A stretch of DNA of 64,000 nucleotides, from contig CAVXEW010000006.1 in the NCBI GenBank assembly GCA_963760965.1, forward strand, positions 496,001 through 560,000, given 5' to 3'. Numbering within the stretch: the first letter of the stretch is position 1; every line of letters starts with the position of its first letter. Positions 1 to 8,822 of this stretch are shown one piece after another. Origin of the DNA: Pararhizobium_B sp963760965 (GTDB lineage Bacteria; Pseudomonadota; Alphaproteobacteria; Rhizobiales; Rhizobiaceae). The notes beneath the pieces were generated by a model. That model was not told the DNA's origin and did no database searches. It saw nothing but the letters and a program-made list of their open reading frames with translations. A program made the translations under genes and the position numbers.

Positions 1-226
1 GCCTCGTCGAGCACACGCGGCTCCTGTCGGCCGGCCTCGAAACTGCCACCAGGCAACCGGACGTTCGCCCGGGTTGCGCGTGGGCGAGCATGTGCCCGCG
101 ATAGCGCTCCCATTCCGCGCGCAAGGCGTCGTCGCTCCGAGTCACGCTGCCAATGTCGAGGTCTGCTTCAACGTCAAACGGCGGAACCGCCGAGCGACGG
201 CGGTCAGTCTTTTTGCGGATTGGCAT
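1..226 (-). CDS. prophage-type hypothetical protein (3' end outside window)
   Basis: Start ATG at 226 lies inside the end of the preceding gene, as usual in compact phage operons. The protein begins MPIRKKTDRRRSAVPP and continues with an acidic stretch (DVEADLDIG) and an ALRAEWERYRGHML segment. Two apparent single-base shifts follow, after which the frames read NPGERPVAWWQF and then EAGRQEPRVLDE at the window edge. No domain is recognised. It is probably a prophage structural or packaging-region gene because it follows the small terminase gene and its coupled partner. Function unknown. Confidence 0.45.
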   Translation of the reverse strand, partial: MPIRKKTDRRRSAVPPFDVEADLDIGSVTRSDDALRAEWERYRGHMLAHAQPGRTSGCLVAVSRPADRSRVCSTR

Positions 227-440
227 AGGCGTCCTCCTGCCAAGGTTCTGGCAATCCGAGACGGCCGCACTCGGCAAGCGCCCAGGCACGATGCTCGTGC
301 CAGAATTTCCGCAGATCGTCCTCGCTGAACGGCCATCCTTGGTGCGGTATGAGGCCCCAGAACGTCCGTTCTCCGAGAAGCCAACGGATGGCAATGTCTG
401 GCAGTTGGCGGCGATGCTTCCTTCGGTGACGGGCCGGCAT
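204..440 (-). CDS. small prophage protein of unknown function
   Basis: A 78-residue protein (MPARHRRKHRRQLPD...). Its ATG at 440 overlaps the TGA of the small terminase gene, and its own stop overlaps the next gene's start. This double coupling supports a real gene. It has a basic N-terminus and a WHEHRAWALAECGRLGLPEP segment rich in Trp and His. No signal peptide or membrane segment is visible. Unrecognised family. Its place after terminase suggests a packaging or DNA-processing accessory role, which is inference only. Confidence 0.5.
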   Translation of the reverse strand: MPARHRRKHRRQLPDIAIRWLLGERTFWGLIPHQGWPFSEDDLRKFWHEHRAWALAECGRLGLPEPWQEDAYANPQKD

Positions 441-798
441 CAGGCTCGCCCTCCATATGAGGGATCGCGGCGCATGCGCGTGCTCTCGGATGTCTGTGTC
501 AGCATCGAGACCAAGCTCACGGCATCAGGACTCGGAAGTCGTTGCGCGCGTCGGTGCTCGATTTGCGACCGCACGGGCTTTCTTTCGGCTGACCAAAACG
601 GTCGTCGAATACAGAGCCATCTTCGTCGAGATGTTTCCGCGCTTCGGCCGCCTGATCAAGCGCCTCGCAAGCGAGCCGAAGCAGATGAACGTGATGCGGA
701 TCCAGGTCAAAATCAGAAACGACGCTTTTCCACCATGCTTTGGCATTTTTCGATAGCGTCGGTGGTGGTTTTGGCGCCGTATTTATGCTAGGTTTCAT
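440..798 (-). CDS. phage terminase small subunit, P27 family (frameshifted)
   Basis: DNA-packaging protein that would recognise phage or satellite DNA and recruit the large terminase. ATG 798 is preceded by AAGGAG with good spacing (CAAGGAGATTCACTC). The protein shows the P27 pattern: proline-rich start, LSKNAKAWWKSVVSDFDLDPHH, LLRLACEALDQAAEAR, then DGSVFDDRFGQPKESP and a domain ending RNDFRVLM. At about 530 the frame breaks; removing one C (ATGCCGTGAG to ATGCGTGAG) restores the expected FRVLMRELGLDAD. A second shift near 455 gives the ending DPSYGGRA and a TGA overlapping the next ATG. About 118 residues, normal for the family. No large terminase, portal or capsid gene is seen in the window; these may lie further left. 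Confidence 0.7.
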
Positions 799-1005
799 GA
801 GTGAATCTCCTTGATTTTCAATCAAATCAACCGAATTTTTTCTTGCGTGGGGCATGCCGCGCGTGTTCGACTGCCCACCGCCGGTACGTGGCGGGGGAGG
901 TTCAAAGGATCGAACCCACCCCTACCCATGTTGTTGCGGAAATGTCACACATAAAGTTGCGGCGATACGCAATAAAGTTGCGCGCAAGAATATTGCGTGA
1001 TCACA

Positions 1006-1572
1006 TCAGCCCGCGGTCCTGCAGACCCGCGAGCATCCGCGCCTTGACCGGCGACACTGGCACTGGCGCCGCTGCCGATTGAGCGAAGAAGCGATCGATG
1101 CGCATAACTGTCCAGCATGGATCTCACTGCATCGATAAGCAGGGTTGACGGACCACCGACACCTCCCGAAGCCTCGCCCGCGTGATGACCCGCGAGCGCA
1201 AGCCATCCTCATCCGTCCACGCATCGATGGCGCTTCCGATCGAAGCCGACCGACAGGCCGGCGGCAGACCGGCACGCGTGGCATGCAAGGCAGCGTCGCC
1301 TGCCTCGCTGTCCGATGCGATGGCGTCGATCCAACAGGCCAACGGCATCTTCTTCAATGTGAAGGCTTCCGTCAGCCTGCAGCGCAACGATAGCTCCGTA
1401 ATCGTGATTGAGGCATAGTCTGCATATCGCCGGCCTCTATAGACTCAACGAACGCACCGCGGAGGAAGCGCTCCTCGAATGACTTGCCGTCGCTGCGGAT
1501 TGTCGTCGGTTCATTCCAGCGGAGAGCATAGCCAATCATGCGCCTGCCTGTTGCAGATAGGCCCTCATCCAT
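1006..1572 (-). CDS. HK97-type prohead protease (multiple frameshifts)
   Basis: Serine protease that matures phage capsids. The N-terminus matches the family: GYALRWNEPTTI, SFEERFLRGAF, ESIEAGDMQ. Dropping one C at about 1,416 restores MLNHDYGAIVA, the expected continuation with the catalytic-region NHD. Later family signatures are in other frames: GLSVGF, then AIDAWTDEDGLRSRVITRARLREVSVV, then NPAY. At least four shifts are needed, more than in neighbouring genes, so either true decay or clustered base-call errors is possible. The 3' end is uncertain. It sits just upstream of the small terminase in the same orientation, which confirms a packaging/capsid module. Positions 799-1,005 contain no gene I can support. 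Confidence 0.6.
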
Positions 1573-1780
1573 CGATGAGCGACAAGGCGCGTTCCGGCAC
1601 CCAAATCATTTTGGTTTCACGCCAAGCGGGATCGCCGACGTCGACACGGTAAGAGCACTCCAATCCGTTGCGCGTGCGATTGAATTGCACTGACGCGCCC
1701 ACGACAGTGCCGCATTCGCCGCGTTCGCTGCGTACGTCATCGCCGGGCCAAAATTTGAATTCGATTGGCTGTCTATCCAT
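1565..1780 (-). CDS. small prophage protein, beta-rich, unknown function
   Basis: 71 residues from ATG 1,780 (MDRQPIEFKFWPGDD); an alternative GTG lies one codon upstream. The sequence alternates hydrophobic and polar residues (GTVVGASVQF, SYRVDVGDPAW, TKMIWVPERAL), suggesting a small beta-barrel of SH3-like type, as often seen in phage accessory proteins. It overlaps both neighbours by a few bases, as in a tight operon. No catalytic motif. Function not known. Confidence 0.5.
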   Translation of the reverse strand: MDRQPIEFKFWPGDDVRSERGECGTVVGASVQFNRTRNGLECSYRVDVGDPAWRETKMIWVPERALSLIDG

Positions 1781-1914
1781 CACAGACCTCTGCCCTTGAG
1801 GTCGGCCAGCATTCGCGCACGAGCGCGTGCAGCCGGGGTGGCGTTGCGGCGCTCGCGAAGAATTCGGGCTGCTTCGTATGGATCACTCGGCAGGCGTTCA
1901 CGCCTGCCGTTCAC
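1780..1914 (-). CDS. very small prophage protein
   Basis: 44 residues from a GTG at 1,914 that overlaps the end of the preceding frame; the TGA overlaps the next gene's ATG (TGATG). The sequence is highly charged and helical (DPYEAARILRERR, ARARARMLADLKGRGL). The perfect coupling on both sides is the main evidence for a gene; nothing else identifies it. Confidence 0.35.
   Translation of the reverse strand: MNGRRERLPSDPYEAARILRERRNATPAARARARMLADLKGRGL
1888..1909. repeat. perfect 10-bp inverted repeat
   Basis: CGGCAGGCGT and ACGCCTGCCG separated by two bases. It covers the stop codon of the gene at 1,898-2,074 and the first part of the next gene. It could form a strong mRNA hairpin at this gene junction, affecting translational coupling or RNA processing. 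No T-run follows, so it is not a typical terminator. Confidence 0.5.
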
Positions 1915-2074
1915 TGACGGTCGTGCGCATGGCGAAAACGCCGTCCTTTGGCTTTGTCGGGACGCGCCGTTCGTCAGTATGTTCGATCATCGAAGCGTCT
2001 CCGGAATATCGGATTTTTGCGATGTATCCGGCGTCTGCCGCCTCGCGGAACCAGACTTGCGATGGCGCCGCCAC
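1898..2074 (-). CDS. small prophage protein
   Basis: 58 residues from GTG 2,074, three bases after the stop of the preceding gene. Segments include APSQVWFREAADAGYIAKI and EHTDERRVPTKPKDGVFAMR. No motif is recognised. Support comes from its fit between two coupled genes of the same orientation and the lack of a better frame. Confidence 0.35.
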   Translation of the reverse strand: MAAPSQVWFREAADAGYIAKIRYSGDASMIEHTDERRVPTKPKDGVFAMRTTVSERQA

Positions 2075-2076
2075 GG

Positions 2077-2613
2077 TCAGATCGGATCGCCGAGAAACAC
2101 GTAACCCTCAAACTGGCCGAGCGGCGACCAGAGGACATCGCGCCGGTCGAGTTCGCGCAGTTAGTTCGAGGTACTCGATCTGCGCCTCTCGTGCCTCGGA
2201 AATTGCCCTCGCCATTCGTTGGACGCGGCGCGCGTACTCTGGCTTGACCTGCTCGCGAACGGCCGCGCTTGCCGTCACACGCGCTGCGCGCATCCTGATC
2301 GTCAACGATTCCGAGCGCCTTCTCGAGACGCTGAATTTCGCGCGCAATTTCCGGCAGTCGGGAACGGGCCGACTGGCGGCTCGTGTCGTCGTCAACGGGC
2401 TCGTCGCCAAGCAGGTCGGACACGTCGTCGTGACCGGTGTCCTTGCCGGTATTGGCCAATGGCCAAAGGCGGGAGCGTTCGGCGTCGAGTGCGGACCTTA
2501 CGGCGCTGCAGTTCGCCGCGCTTCGCCTCCAGATCGGCAACGTCAGCACCGGCTTCGGCGAGTGTTGGGATACGGAATGTTTCGGCCGGTACGGCCTTTT
2601 TCTTGGTGAGCAT
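2077..2613 (-). CDS. coiled-coil prophage protein (frameshifted)
   Basis: Starts MLTKKKAVPAETFRIPTLAE at 2,613 and continues through a heptad-like region (DVADLEAKRGELQRR, then in the next frame RLPEIAREIQRLEKAL, then YARRVQRMARAISEAREAQ). It ends RRDVLWSPLGQFEGYVFLGD before TGA at 2,077. Three single-base shifts join these pieces. The joined product of about 177 residues is mostly alpha-helical coiled coil. Proteins with this layout occur in rhizobial prophages, but I cannot assign a function; a scaffold or structural role is a guess. Confidence 0.5.
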
Positions 2614-2624
2614 TGCAACTTTCC

Positions 2625-2830
2625 TTACAATACGAAAATTGCGAGTTCGGACGTGCCGGCGAACCGCTCAACGAAAATCCCGTCCGGGCAGTCAATGGCC
2701 GGGAAGGGTGATCGTCTTTGAACTCATTGGCCGCAAGTTCGATCAGCGCGACAATCGGGTCGGCGCTTAGACGTTCCGTTTCGCAGTCTGACGGTGGCGG
2801 CAGCCGGTGTCCCTCCGTTTTCCCGAACGG
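2625..2830 (-). CDS. possible small prophage gene (start uncertain, one shift)
   Basis: A frame containing RLSADPIVALIELAANEF followed, after one apparent extra base, by DGIFVERFAGTSELAIF and TAA at 2,625, just upstream of the coiled-coil gene. The start is not clear; the open frame extends upstream without a convincing ribosome site. Listed because the amino-acid pattern looks protein-like and the surrounding genes are tightly packed. Confidence 0.3.
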
Positions 2831-2871
2831 AAAAACCGACTAGGGTAGTGGCGGACGCCGTTCCCTGAACG

Positions 2872-3427
2872 CTAGGCGGTGCCGGATGTAATCTGAATTG
2901 CCCTGGGCATGATTAGCTCCTGAGAAGAACGTCGCGCGCTTAGGGCGACGACGGTTGATAGCGGAAAGGTGACTGTGGTCCGCACCGCAGCCGAGTGCGG
3001 CTGGAATGGCCTGAAATCGGCTAGGTAAGGCCGTCCGTCCGAGCGCCTCGAGCGGATGGCCAGCGCCGGCATGGTTTGGTCGATGACGACCTCGCCGGCC
3101 GTGATGTCGAATGCCGGCTCGCGGGAGAATGTCGCGGCCTCAACGATATCCACCAAGGCGGCTTCGGCGTCTCGCGGCCCCCGGCCTTGGAACAGGCGCA
3201 ATGCTGCCAACCTGGCCGACGAACTGAGCCGGCGCTGGCGTGCGATGGCGCTGCTAAGCTGACAATGATCCTGGCGATATCTTAGCGGCGTCAGCGGCGG
3301 TGCTGGACGGCCGGTGGAGATGGCGCGTGCCGTCTTCAGGGCGTCGATGCGCTTTGTGAACGAACCCGGAAGGCATGCCGGTATGTCCGGCGATGACCGC
3401 CGGCAAGTCGCCGTGGTTTATCGGCAT
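2872..3427 (-). CDS. hypothetical protein (one frameshift)
   Basis: Begins MPINHGDLPAVIAGHTG at 3,427. The frame closes early, but removing one C at about 3,350 (GCGCATCGAC to GCGATCGAC) keeps it open (KAIDALKTARAISTGRP) through LAALRLFQGRGPRDAEAALV, FDITAGEVVIDQTMPALAI and RSSQELIMPRAIQITSG to the stop at 2,872. About 184 residues. No family recognised. The gene lies downstream of a strong minus-strand terminator, so it is probably the first gene of a separate transcript. Confidence 0.4.
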
Positions 3428-3465
3428 GATGTTTCTCCGATCTTGGGAAATGGTGGAATTCAAGG

Positions 3466-3502
3466 GCGAAAAAAGAAACGGCTCTGCCGAAACGGAGCCG
3501 TT
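3466..3502 (-). terminator. rho-independent terminator
   Basis: On the minus strand an 8-bp stem (AACGGCTC ... GAGCCGTT) with a 10-nt loop is followed directly by a T-rich tract (TCTTTTTTCG). It lies about 80 bases beyond the stop at 3,581 and before the gene starting at 3,427, so it ends the transcript of the replication-type genes and separates them from the packaging-type genes. Confidence 0.75.
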
Positions 3503-3580
3503 GGAGTTGGACCTTAAGGAACAAGGATCTGCGAGGACGTTTCGTCCTACAGATAAAGACCGCCAAATCGGCACGTTGTG

Positions 3581-4654
3581 TTATGCGGCGTTCAATATCG
3601 CCGAAACACGGTCGACGGCATCGTTTGCGGCCTGCACGTAACGCTGTCGCGTCATTCCCAATGCATCGCCAGCCTCGGTCGCCGTCGCGCCGGAAATGGC
3701 GAACTCCAGCAGGTCCATATCACCACGAGAAAGTTCCCGTCGCAGCCACGATTGGACGATCATCCGCAACGCCTCATTATTTGCCCGCCGAGCGTTGCCA
3801 TCGGAAGGCGTGCCACCACCGTGACACCGGGAGACGCCGCCAAACCAATCGCCATCCCACCAGTATCCATCGTCGCCCTTGCCGGAAGGGGGGAGTCCGG
3901 CATTCGAACGCGCTGCGTCAAAGGGCACGCTGCCGTCGAGACCGAGTTGCTCTAATAGTGCTGCCGCACCCTGCTTTTCGCGACCTCGACAAACGAAACC
4001 AGGAGCGAAATCTCCGTCAAGGAACTGGACCGGCCAAGGTGTGCCGCCAAGCTTCAGGTAATCGCGGATCGCCCCTTTGCCGCGACGGGGCTTGCCGGCG
4101 GATTTTTCGTAGGTCCGATACTCTGCCGGCTTCAGCACTTTTCCATTTTTGCTTATTCCGCGTCCGATCATCGCTCCGGCAGGAACGTGCACGTCGCCCA
4201 TTACCGCCTCTCCGAGAACAAGTATCGGCGCACGCTCCGTTGTGGCCTGCTTCGTAAAGACCAGATCCCCGATATGTATCGTACCGCCACGCGACCGAGC
4301 GGCATGGGTACGCCCTCGGGCAGAGCGAACGGCGACACGGCCAACGGAGGCCAATTCCATCTCGCCGATCGTCGGACGCATTCGCCATCCGCGACCGGGC
4401 TGAGCGGCGCTTGTCGGCAACGCTGTGTCCGGGTCGTTGGCGTTGGCGGCCACGGGCGCGTGCGGCGCCAAGAGCGCATCGAGGGCGTCGAGCGTTCGGA
4501 TTTGCTGATTATCATTGGCTGCGCGAAGACGCTTTTCTGTCGGCGTCGTGGAAATGCGAACACGAGCATCCGGAAGGCTGTCGAGCCAGGCACGGCGTTC
4601 GGCAAGGGCGACGAAGCTGTCTATGTGGCGGGGCGTCGGTTTCGTGGTGGGCAT
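3581..4654 (-). CDS. prophage protein with C-terminal HTH-like region
   Basis: 357 residues, intact. Its ATG overlaps the stop of the upstream gene by one base (ATGA type). The N-terminal third is Ala/Arg/Pro-rich and probably disordered. The middle holds IHIGDLVFTKQATTERAPILV and GDVHVPAGAMIGRG, a beta-rich segment. The C-terminus (ISGATATEAGDALGMTRQR, YVQAANDAVDRVSAIL) resembles a sigma-like or winged helix-turn-helix, so the protein may bind DNA or act as a late regulator. The paired ANDN motif recurs in neighbouring proteins of this element. Function not established. Confidence 0.55.
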   Translation of the reverse strand: MPTTKPTPRHIDSFVALAERRAWLDSLPDARVRISTTPTEKRLRAANDNQQIRTLDALDALLAPHAPVAANANDPDTALPTSAAQPGRGWRMRPTIGEMELASVGRVAVRSARGRTHAARSRGGTIHIGDLVFTKQATTERAPILVLGEAVMGDVHVPAGAMIGRGISKNGKVLKPAEYRTYEKSAGKPRRGKGAIRDYLKLGGTPWPVQFLDGDFAPGFVCRGREKQGAAALLEQLGLDGSVPFDAARSNAGLPPSGKGDDGYWWDGDWFGGVSRCHGGGTPSDGNARRANNEALRMIVQSWLRRELSRGDMDLLEFAISGATATEAGDALGMTRQRYVQAANDAVDRVSAILNAA

Positions 4655-4890
4655 CAGGCTGCCTCACGGATGTTGAAACGGTGGTTGTCGTTGGCGGCCA
4701 ACTGCATGGCGCGGATTGCGAGCGACTCCGGCGTCATGGCGGTGAGCATTTCTGCGATGCTGATCCGCCTGCCGCGGAACGGCGCCTCATTGTCGTTGCC
4801 GGCCAGCTGGTGGGGTTTGCGGCCACGCGGGGTGGTGCCGTTAGCGAGGCGGAGTGCGGTGTCGGCGTAGGGGACTTCGTGGAAAATCAT
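4654..4890 (-). CDS. small conserved-type prophage protein
   Basis: 78 residues starting MIFHEVPYADTALRLANG, with the stop overlapping the next ATG and the start overlapping the preceding gene. It carries two copies of an Asn/Asp patch (AGNDNEA, AANDNHR) of the kind repeated in other proteins of this element, and an ISIAEMLTAMTPESLAIRAM helix. No known domain. Real gene status rests on its coupling and typical composition. Confidence 0.5.
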   Translation of the reverse strand: MIFHEVPYADTALRLANGTTPRGRKPHQLAGNDNEAPFRGRRISIAEMLTAMTPESLAIRAMQLAANDNHRFNIREAA

Positions 4891-5393
4891 GCCGCCTCGC
4901 TTTCATCGGCCGGAAGTTGTTCGATCAGCAGACGGATACCGGCTGCATCGGCAAACCGCTGCTCGGCCTTGGCTTCGGCAAGCGCTTCCTCCAGATCTGA
5001 TCGCACGGAACCAACGCGCCGGTATGCGCTCCGGCACCGTTTCAACTCTCCACTCACCGCGACAAGGAGAAAGGTGTCTGTCGAACCACTCCCAAATCGA
5101 ATAGACGCGCGAAACGCCATCCTGGAAGTTTCGACAGCACCGCCGCAGATAGGCCGCATCGAGAACACGCCGGAATTGCCCTGGGCCGCCAAGCAGTAGA
5201 AATAGCCGGGATGCTCTCGGCTCGGCAGAACGTAACCCGCGTTGAAAATGTCGTCCTGACCACCGCCCCATACCACAAGCCCGTCGCCGGCCTCTGGCAT
5301 GGTGGTTGCGAGCAAACGCGACAAGCTTGCCGTGTCGCCTTCGACGCAGCCAGGCGCGATTGCGTCGAGTTCGATCCAGAATAATGTCGACAT
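4887..5393 (-). CDS. hypothetical prophage protein
   Basis: 168 residues from ATG 5,393 (MSTLFWIELDAIAPG). Segments include ASLSRLLATTMPEAGDGLVVW and a helical C-terminus (SDLEEALAEAKAEQRF, AAGIRLLIEQLPADE). It overlaps the following gene by four bases. It begins within the end of the DUF3102 gene, whose 3' end is unclear, so the two may be one broken gene. Not recognised. Confidence 0.45.
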   Translation of the reverse strand: MSTLFWIELDAIAPGCVEGDTASLSRLLATTMPEAGDGLVVWGGGQDDIFNAGYVLPSREHPGYFYCLAAQGNSGVFSMRPICGGAVETSRMAFRASIRFGSGSTDTFLLVAVSGELKRCRSAYRRVGSVRSDLEEALAEAKAEQRFADAAGIRLLIEQLPADESEAA

Positions 5394-5836
5394 CGCGTTC
5401 CGGCATGTGCCGTAAAATCGGGCCGCGCTGTTCCTCGGAAAAGCACTCGGCGCAGCTATCCATGAGATCCAGCGCCTCGGTCAGGAGCGGCAAACTGATT
5501 GCGCCGTCCTCCGTGGCGGCAAGTAACTTCTTTGATGCCTGCTCGCGCTTTGCCAGAAATTCCAGCGCACCGCGTATGCCGCCCAAATCGGCAACCGTTG
5601 CCGATTTCAAGCCGGACTGCGCGATCTGCATATATTGCCGCGCACGCCTCTCCGGCACGGCGGCACGCTTGAGAAACGGAAGCCATTCGCCGTGCCGACA
5701 TTCGGCTTTGGCCTCGACCAGACGTTGGCCGGCCTCGATCGCCTTCTCGCCGGCCGTGCGCTGCGCGGCATCGGAATTCGGCCACCAGGGCGCGGATAGT
5801 CTCTGCCCGGTCGGCCAGTGTGTTTGATTCAAGCAT
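5394..5836 (-). CDS. DUF3102-type protein (frameshifted; 3' end uncertain)
   Basis: ATG 5,836 gives MLESNTLADRAETIRALV. One shift at about 5,785 leads to AGEKAIEAGQRLVEAKAEC, HGEWLPFLKRAAVPERRARQ and YMQIAQSGLKSATVADLGG. The pattern EAGQRLVEAK...HGEWLPFL...ERRARQYMQ is the DUF3102 signature, found in phages, plasmids and mobile elements next to partition or replication genes and thought to be DNA-associated. The tail (EALDLMDSCAECFSEEQRG) runs on without a clear stop and collides with the gene starting at 5,393; a further base-call error there is likely. Positions 5,837-5,973 hold the probable ribosome site and no other gene. Confidence 0.6.
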
Positions 5837-5973
5837 CGTGTTTCTCCTTCCTCGGAGTGTCACCAAGTGGCCCTTGTGCGCGGGAGTTGTTCAGGCGGCC
5901 TCTTAGAAAGAGAGAGACCGTTTTTGGTATTATAGACTCGCGCACGCAATGGACAGTCGGCGACACTTGCATT

Positions 5974-7672
5974 TCACGCTGAGCGCAACTCAGACGCGCT
6001 GGCTATGATCTCGCGGACAGCGGCCCGCCTGTCCGCCTCTTCTTCCGCTCGCTCGTCGAAGAGTTCGTAGACGCGCTGATTGACTGTGAATTCTTTGCTG
6101 TCCCTCCGAAAGATTGTCGTCACGGGATCGAGCCAGCCAAAGGCGTCGAGTTGCTGAAGGACAGCCTCCGCCTGGACGTTATCCATGGCGCGCATAATTC
6201 GGTCGCCGCGCCGCACCTCGCGGACAGTGACGCTCGACGGGCGGTGCGTCAGTATCCAGCCAGCTGTTGCCAGTAGTTGGTCCTTCCTATCCGACAGGCC
6301 GAGCACGTCGGAATAAAAGACGATGGCGTGCCGGTAGAGGAAACCGTGTAGGAAGTCCCGCACGCGGATGGCCACGTCTTCAGGAATGGAAGACGCAGGC
6401 CGATCGCTCTTGGCTTCGATGCAATGCCAAATAAGGCAGAGCCTGGCAAACAAGCCGTTGTATTTCCCGAGGTGCGCCGCGAGCTTCGTGTTGACCGCTT
6501 CCCAACTGGTCGCCAGTTCGAAATTGCGAGCGGCGACTTCCTCCCAGACACGCTGCGCGGCAGGAGAGAATTGTAGCGGCACTTCCGCCATTCCACCGCG
6601 CACCGGTTTGCGCAGGGCCGTCAGGCGCTCGACAAGCGCAGCATAAGACCGAGCAACATCAGGTTGCGGAACGTCCTTTCCGAGCTTGGCGGGGCGCAAC
6701 ACGATGGGAAAGATACGCTGCAGCAAGCCGTCATCATGGCTATCGCGTGCGACCGCCCTAATCAGTTCTGGCTGAATACCTCCGAGGAGCGTGACGGAAA
6801 GGTTGGGAATGAACGACGCCCCGCGGCCGACGCGGTTGACTGTGTAGGAACCACCGTTAAACGCCTGAAGCCAGAACGCGCGATCCTTCTGCGCGCCACG
6901 TCCTCCGCTGTTGTATTTTTCCATGCTGCCGAAAAAGCCTGACAGCTCGTCCTGCATCACAAGGACGCCTTCGGGGCTGTCCTTCAGAACCTCCTGAGCG
7001 GCTTCGATAGTCGTGTCCTCAAGCCGCAAGCGGGTATGACGTGGTGGCTCTGCGGCCTTCCGAGCATCTTTGTCCAAGTCGTCGTAGGTGGCCTTCGCAG
7101 AGGCGAATTCTCGATACATCTCCTCGTCGATGCGCTTGATCGGCTTCGTGGCTGCGGCAATGAGCGGAGACTTCATCGTGGAAGGAAGGCCGATTTCCGC
7201 TGTCCAAATCCGTCCCGATTTAGTCCACGAGGGATCATGCTGCTTAGGTTGGATCCTTACACTGTCCGGTATCGCTGCCGCGCAAACAGTGAGTGCCGCC
7301 GTAGCCAGGCCGCTCAGGATCGACGCCCATAATGTCTGCTTGGACGTGAGCGAAGTCCGCTATCTCATTGGGAAGAAGGTCTGGAGGAAGCACGGGATGC
7401 GAAGCGCGCGCCCAGAGATCGACAGGGTCGTTGTCGTTATCTGCCAGCGGCACCGACCGCGGCAGATCAAGATGCATGTCGAGATACCTCTGAAGGTCTC
7501 GGCGAGAGTGCTTTGTGCTGGCGGAGGTGAGCTTGTACCCGCCCCACTTGGACGGAAAGATGTTGCAGGTCTCACCGGCAACGACAGCGTCTCGCAAGAC
7601 GTTTCCTTCAACGGTCCCGCCGAGAACGCCGCACAGTTCGTCAAGCGTCGGTAGGTCAGTGGAATCGGTCAT
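5974..7672 (-). CDS. DUF3987 primase/helicase-like replication protein (one frameshift)
   Basis: Begins MTDSTDLPTLDELCGVLGG at 7,672. After GVDPER the frame fails; deleting one C at about 7,322 restores LATAALTVCAAAIPDS, RIQPKQHDPSWTKSGRIW and IGLPSTMKSPLI, the Walker-like core of DUF3987 proteins (P-loop variant PSTMKSP). Downstream come EDTTIEAAQEVLKDSPEG, LVMQDELSGFFGSMEKY (Walker B-like DE), and a C-terminal helicase-type domain ending SASELRSA. Total about 565 residues, normal for the family. These proteins replace the primase/helicase in many integrative elements and phage satellites. It lies two genes downstream of the AlpA-like gene, as expected for an early replication module. Confidence 0.7.
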
Positions 7673-7913
7673 CGGCGTGCAGGCCTCCCAAGGCTTTCGA
7701 AGCGGCAGAAGTCATTTCCTCGCCAAGCGAGGGCGCAAATGTCGCGACATGGCGACCGTTCGCGTTTGGTGCGATCGTGCGGCGAGTGCCGTCAGCGAAC
7801 TGTCGGAGGCACAAGCCATACAGCCGAAGGCTGTCGGTCACTGCGACATCAAAGTGCGCGAGCGTCCGAGTACCGGAACCCGGCGGTGCCGGTCGGATTG
7901 ATAGGATTTTCAA
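7656..7913 (-). CDS. small conserved-type prophage protein
   Basis: 85 residues starting MKILSIRPAPPGSGTRTLAH. A central DVAVTDSLRLYGLCLR motif is followed by RRTIAPNANGRHVATFAP. The fold looks like a small beta-sheet protein of SpoVG-like type, but I cannot assign it firmly. The 3' end overlaps the start of the DUF3987 gene by 17 bases, so they are probably translated together. Proteins of this look are common in alphaproteobacterial integrated elements. Confidence 0.5.
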   Translation of the reverse strand: MKILSIRPAPPGSGTRTLAHFDVAVTDSLRLYGLCLRQFADGTRRTIAPNANGRHVATFAPSLGEEMTSAASKALGGLHADDRFH

Positions 7914-7994
7914 GATTTAGTTTTCCCGTTTCGGGAGGGGCGCCCGGCGCTCCCGGGCTGGTGTTGGCCGTGGGCGAGGGGAGGGCTGCCGGGG

Positions 7995-8822
7995 TTAGGC
8001 GGCTTTGGCCATTGCTTCGCGGTCAGCCAATCTGCCGATCACAGTGCCCCACGGCCTTGGATGCGGCTCGTACTCGTGGACGTCGGGCACGTTGCCTTCG
8101 TCGGGGAAGCAGAAGCGCGTAAAGTCCGCGTCATCGTTCATGAGCGCGACGAAGGGCATGAACATGATCTCTTCGAGGTTCTCTATCGGGCCGTGGCCAG
8201 CAGCGCGGCATATCCGAGCGAGCATTTCCAGTGGGACAGGCTGTGCGTTCAGGCTGAACTTGAATGGCGCAAGGATCGAGAAATTCGCAAAGATGCTGCC
8301 TTGTTCGTCAGCGCCGATGCCTTCAATCTCGGCGCGAACCGGAACACCGCCTCCTGTTTCCTGATCGCTGATGTAGTCCATCGGCTCAAAATTAATCCAA
8401 CGGCCGTCCGGCAGGTAGGTATCGGAATTCTCTAGATTGTGCCTGCAGACAGCAACGTTGATCCGCGCGTAGGTGATCTTATCGATGTCAGCATCTGCCG
8501 CGATCAGCCTATCGAGAGCCGCCTCGGCTTCGCGCAAGGGCTTTTCTTCGTATTCCCTTTCTGCGGCGGCCCGCGCCGCTAGAAACTCCTCCCGTGTTGG
8601 GAAGGAGGCATTGCCGATGATCTGCCGCAACTTCTCGATATGGCGTTTCGCCGAGGCAACGCACTCCTCGGCACGCTCTATGCTTTCAACGGCCCACTTG
8701 TCGAACGATTGGCCTTTCAGTATCGGCGTTTCGTCGATCTTCATGCCGGCGGCAGGACCATTGGCCACCTCGCAGTGCACGTTGCCATGTGGATCAGAAA
8801 TGATTTCGATGTCGTAAGTCAT
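7995..8822 (-). CDS. hypothetical prophage protein
   Basis: 275 residues from ATG 8,822, overlapping the stop of the HTH gene (TGATGA). The N-terminus (MTYDIEIISDPHGNVHCEVA) is followed by a long helical region (SIERAEECVASAKRHIEKL, EEFLAARAAAEREYEEK) and a beta-rich C-terminus (GGVPVRAEIEGIG, FANFSILAPFKFSL). No catalytic motif or membrane segment is seen. It is intact, lies in the early region between excisionase-like and primase-like genes, and has no assignable function. Confidence 0.5.
   Translation of the reverse strand: MTYDIEIISDPHGNVHCEVANGPAAGMKIDETPILKGQSFDKWAVESIERAEECVASAKRHIEKLRQIIGNASFPTREEFLAARAAAEREYEEKPLREAEAALDRLIAADADIDKITYARINVAVCRHNLENSDTYLPDGRWINFEPMDYISDQETGGGVPVRAEIEGIGADEQGSIFANFSILAPFKFSLNAQPVPLEMLARICRAAGHGPIENLEEIMFMPFVALMNDDADFTRFCFPDEGNVPDVHEYEPHPRPWGTVIGRLADREAMAKAA

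Noticed and set aside
900..930. GGTTC-GAACC hairpin near the terminase gene as a tRNA T-arm
   Set aside because: The stem and loop do not fit a T-arm, and there is no anticodon arm or acceptor stem around it.
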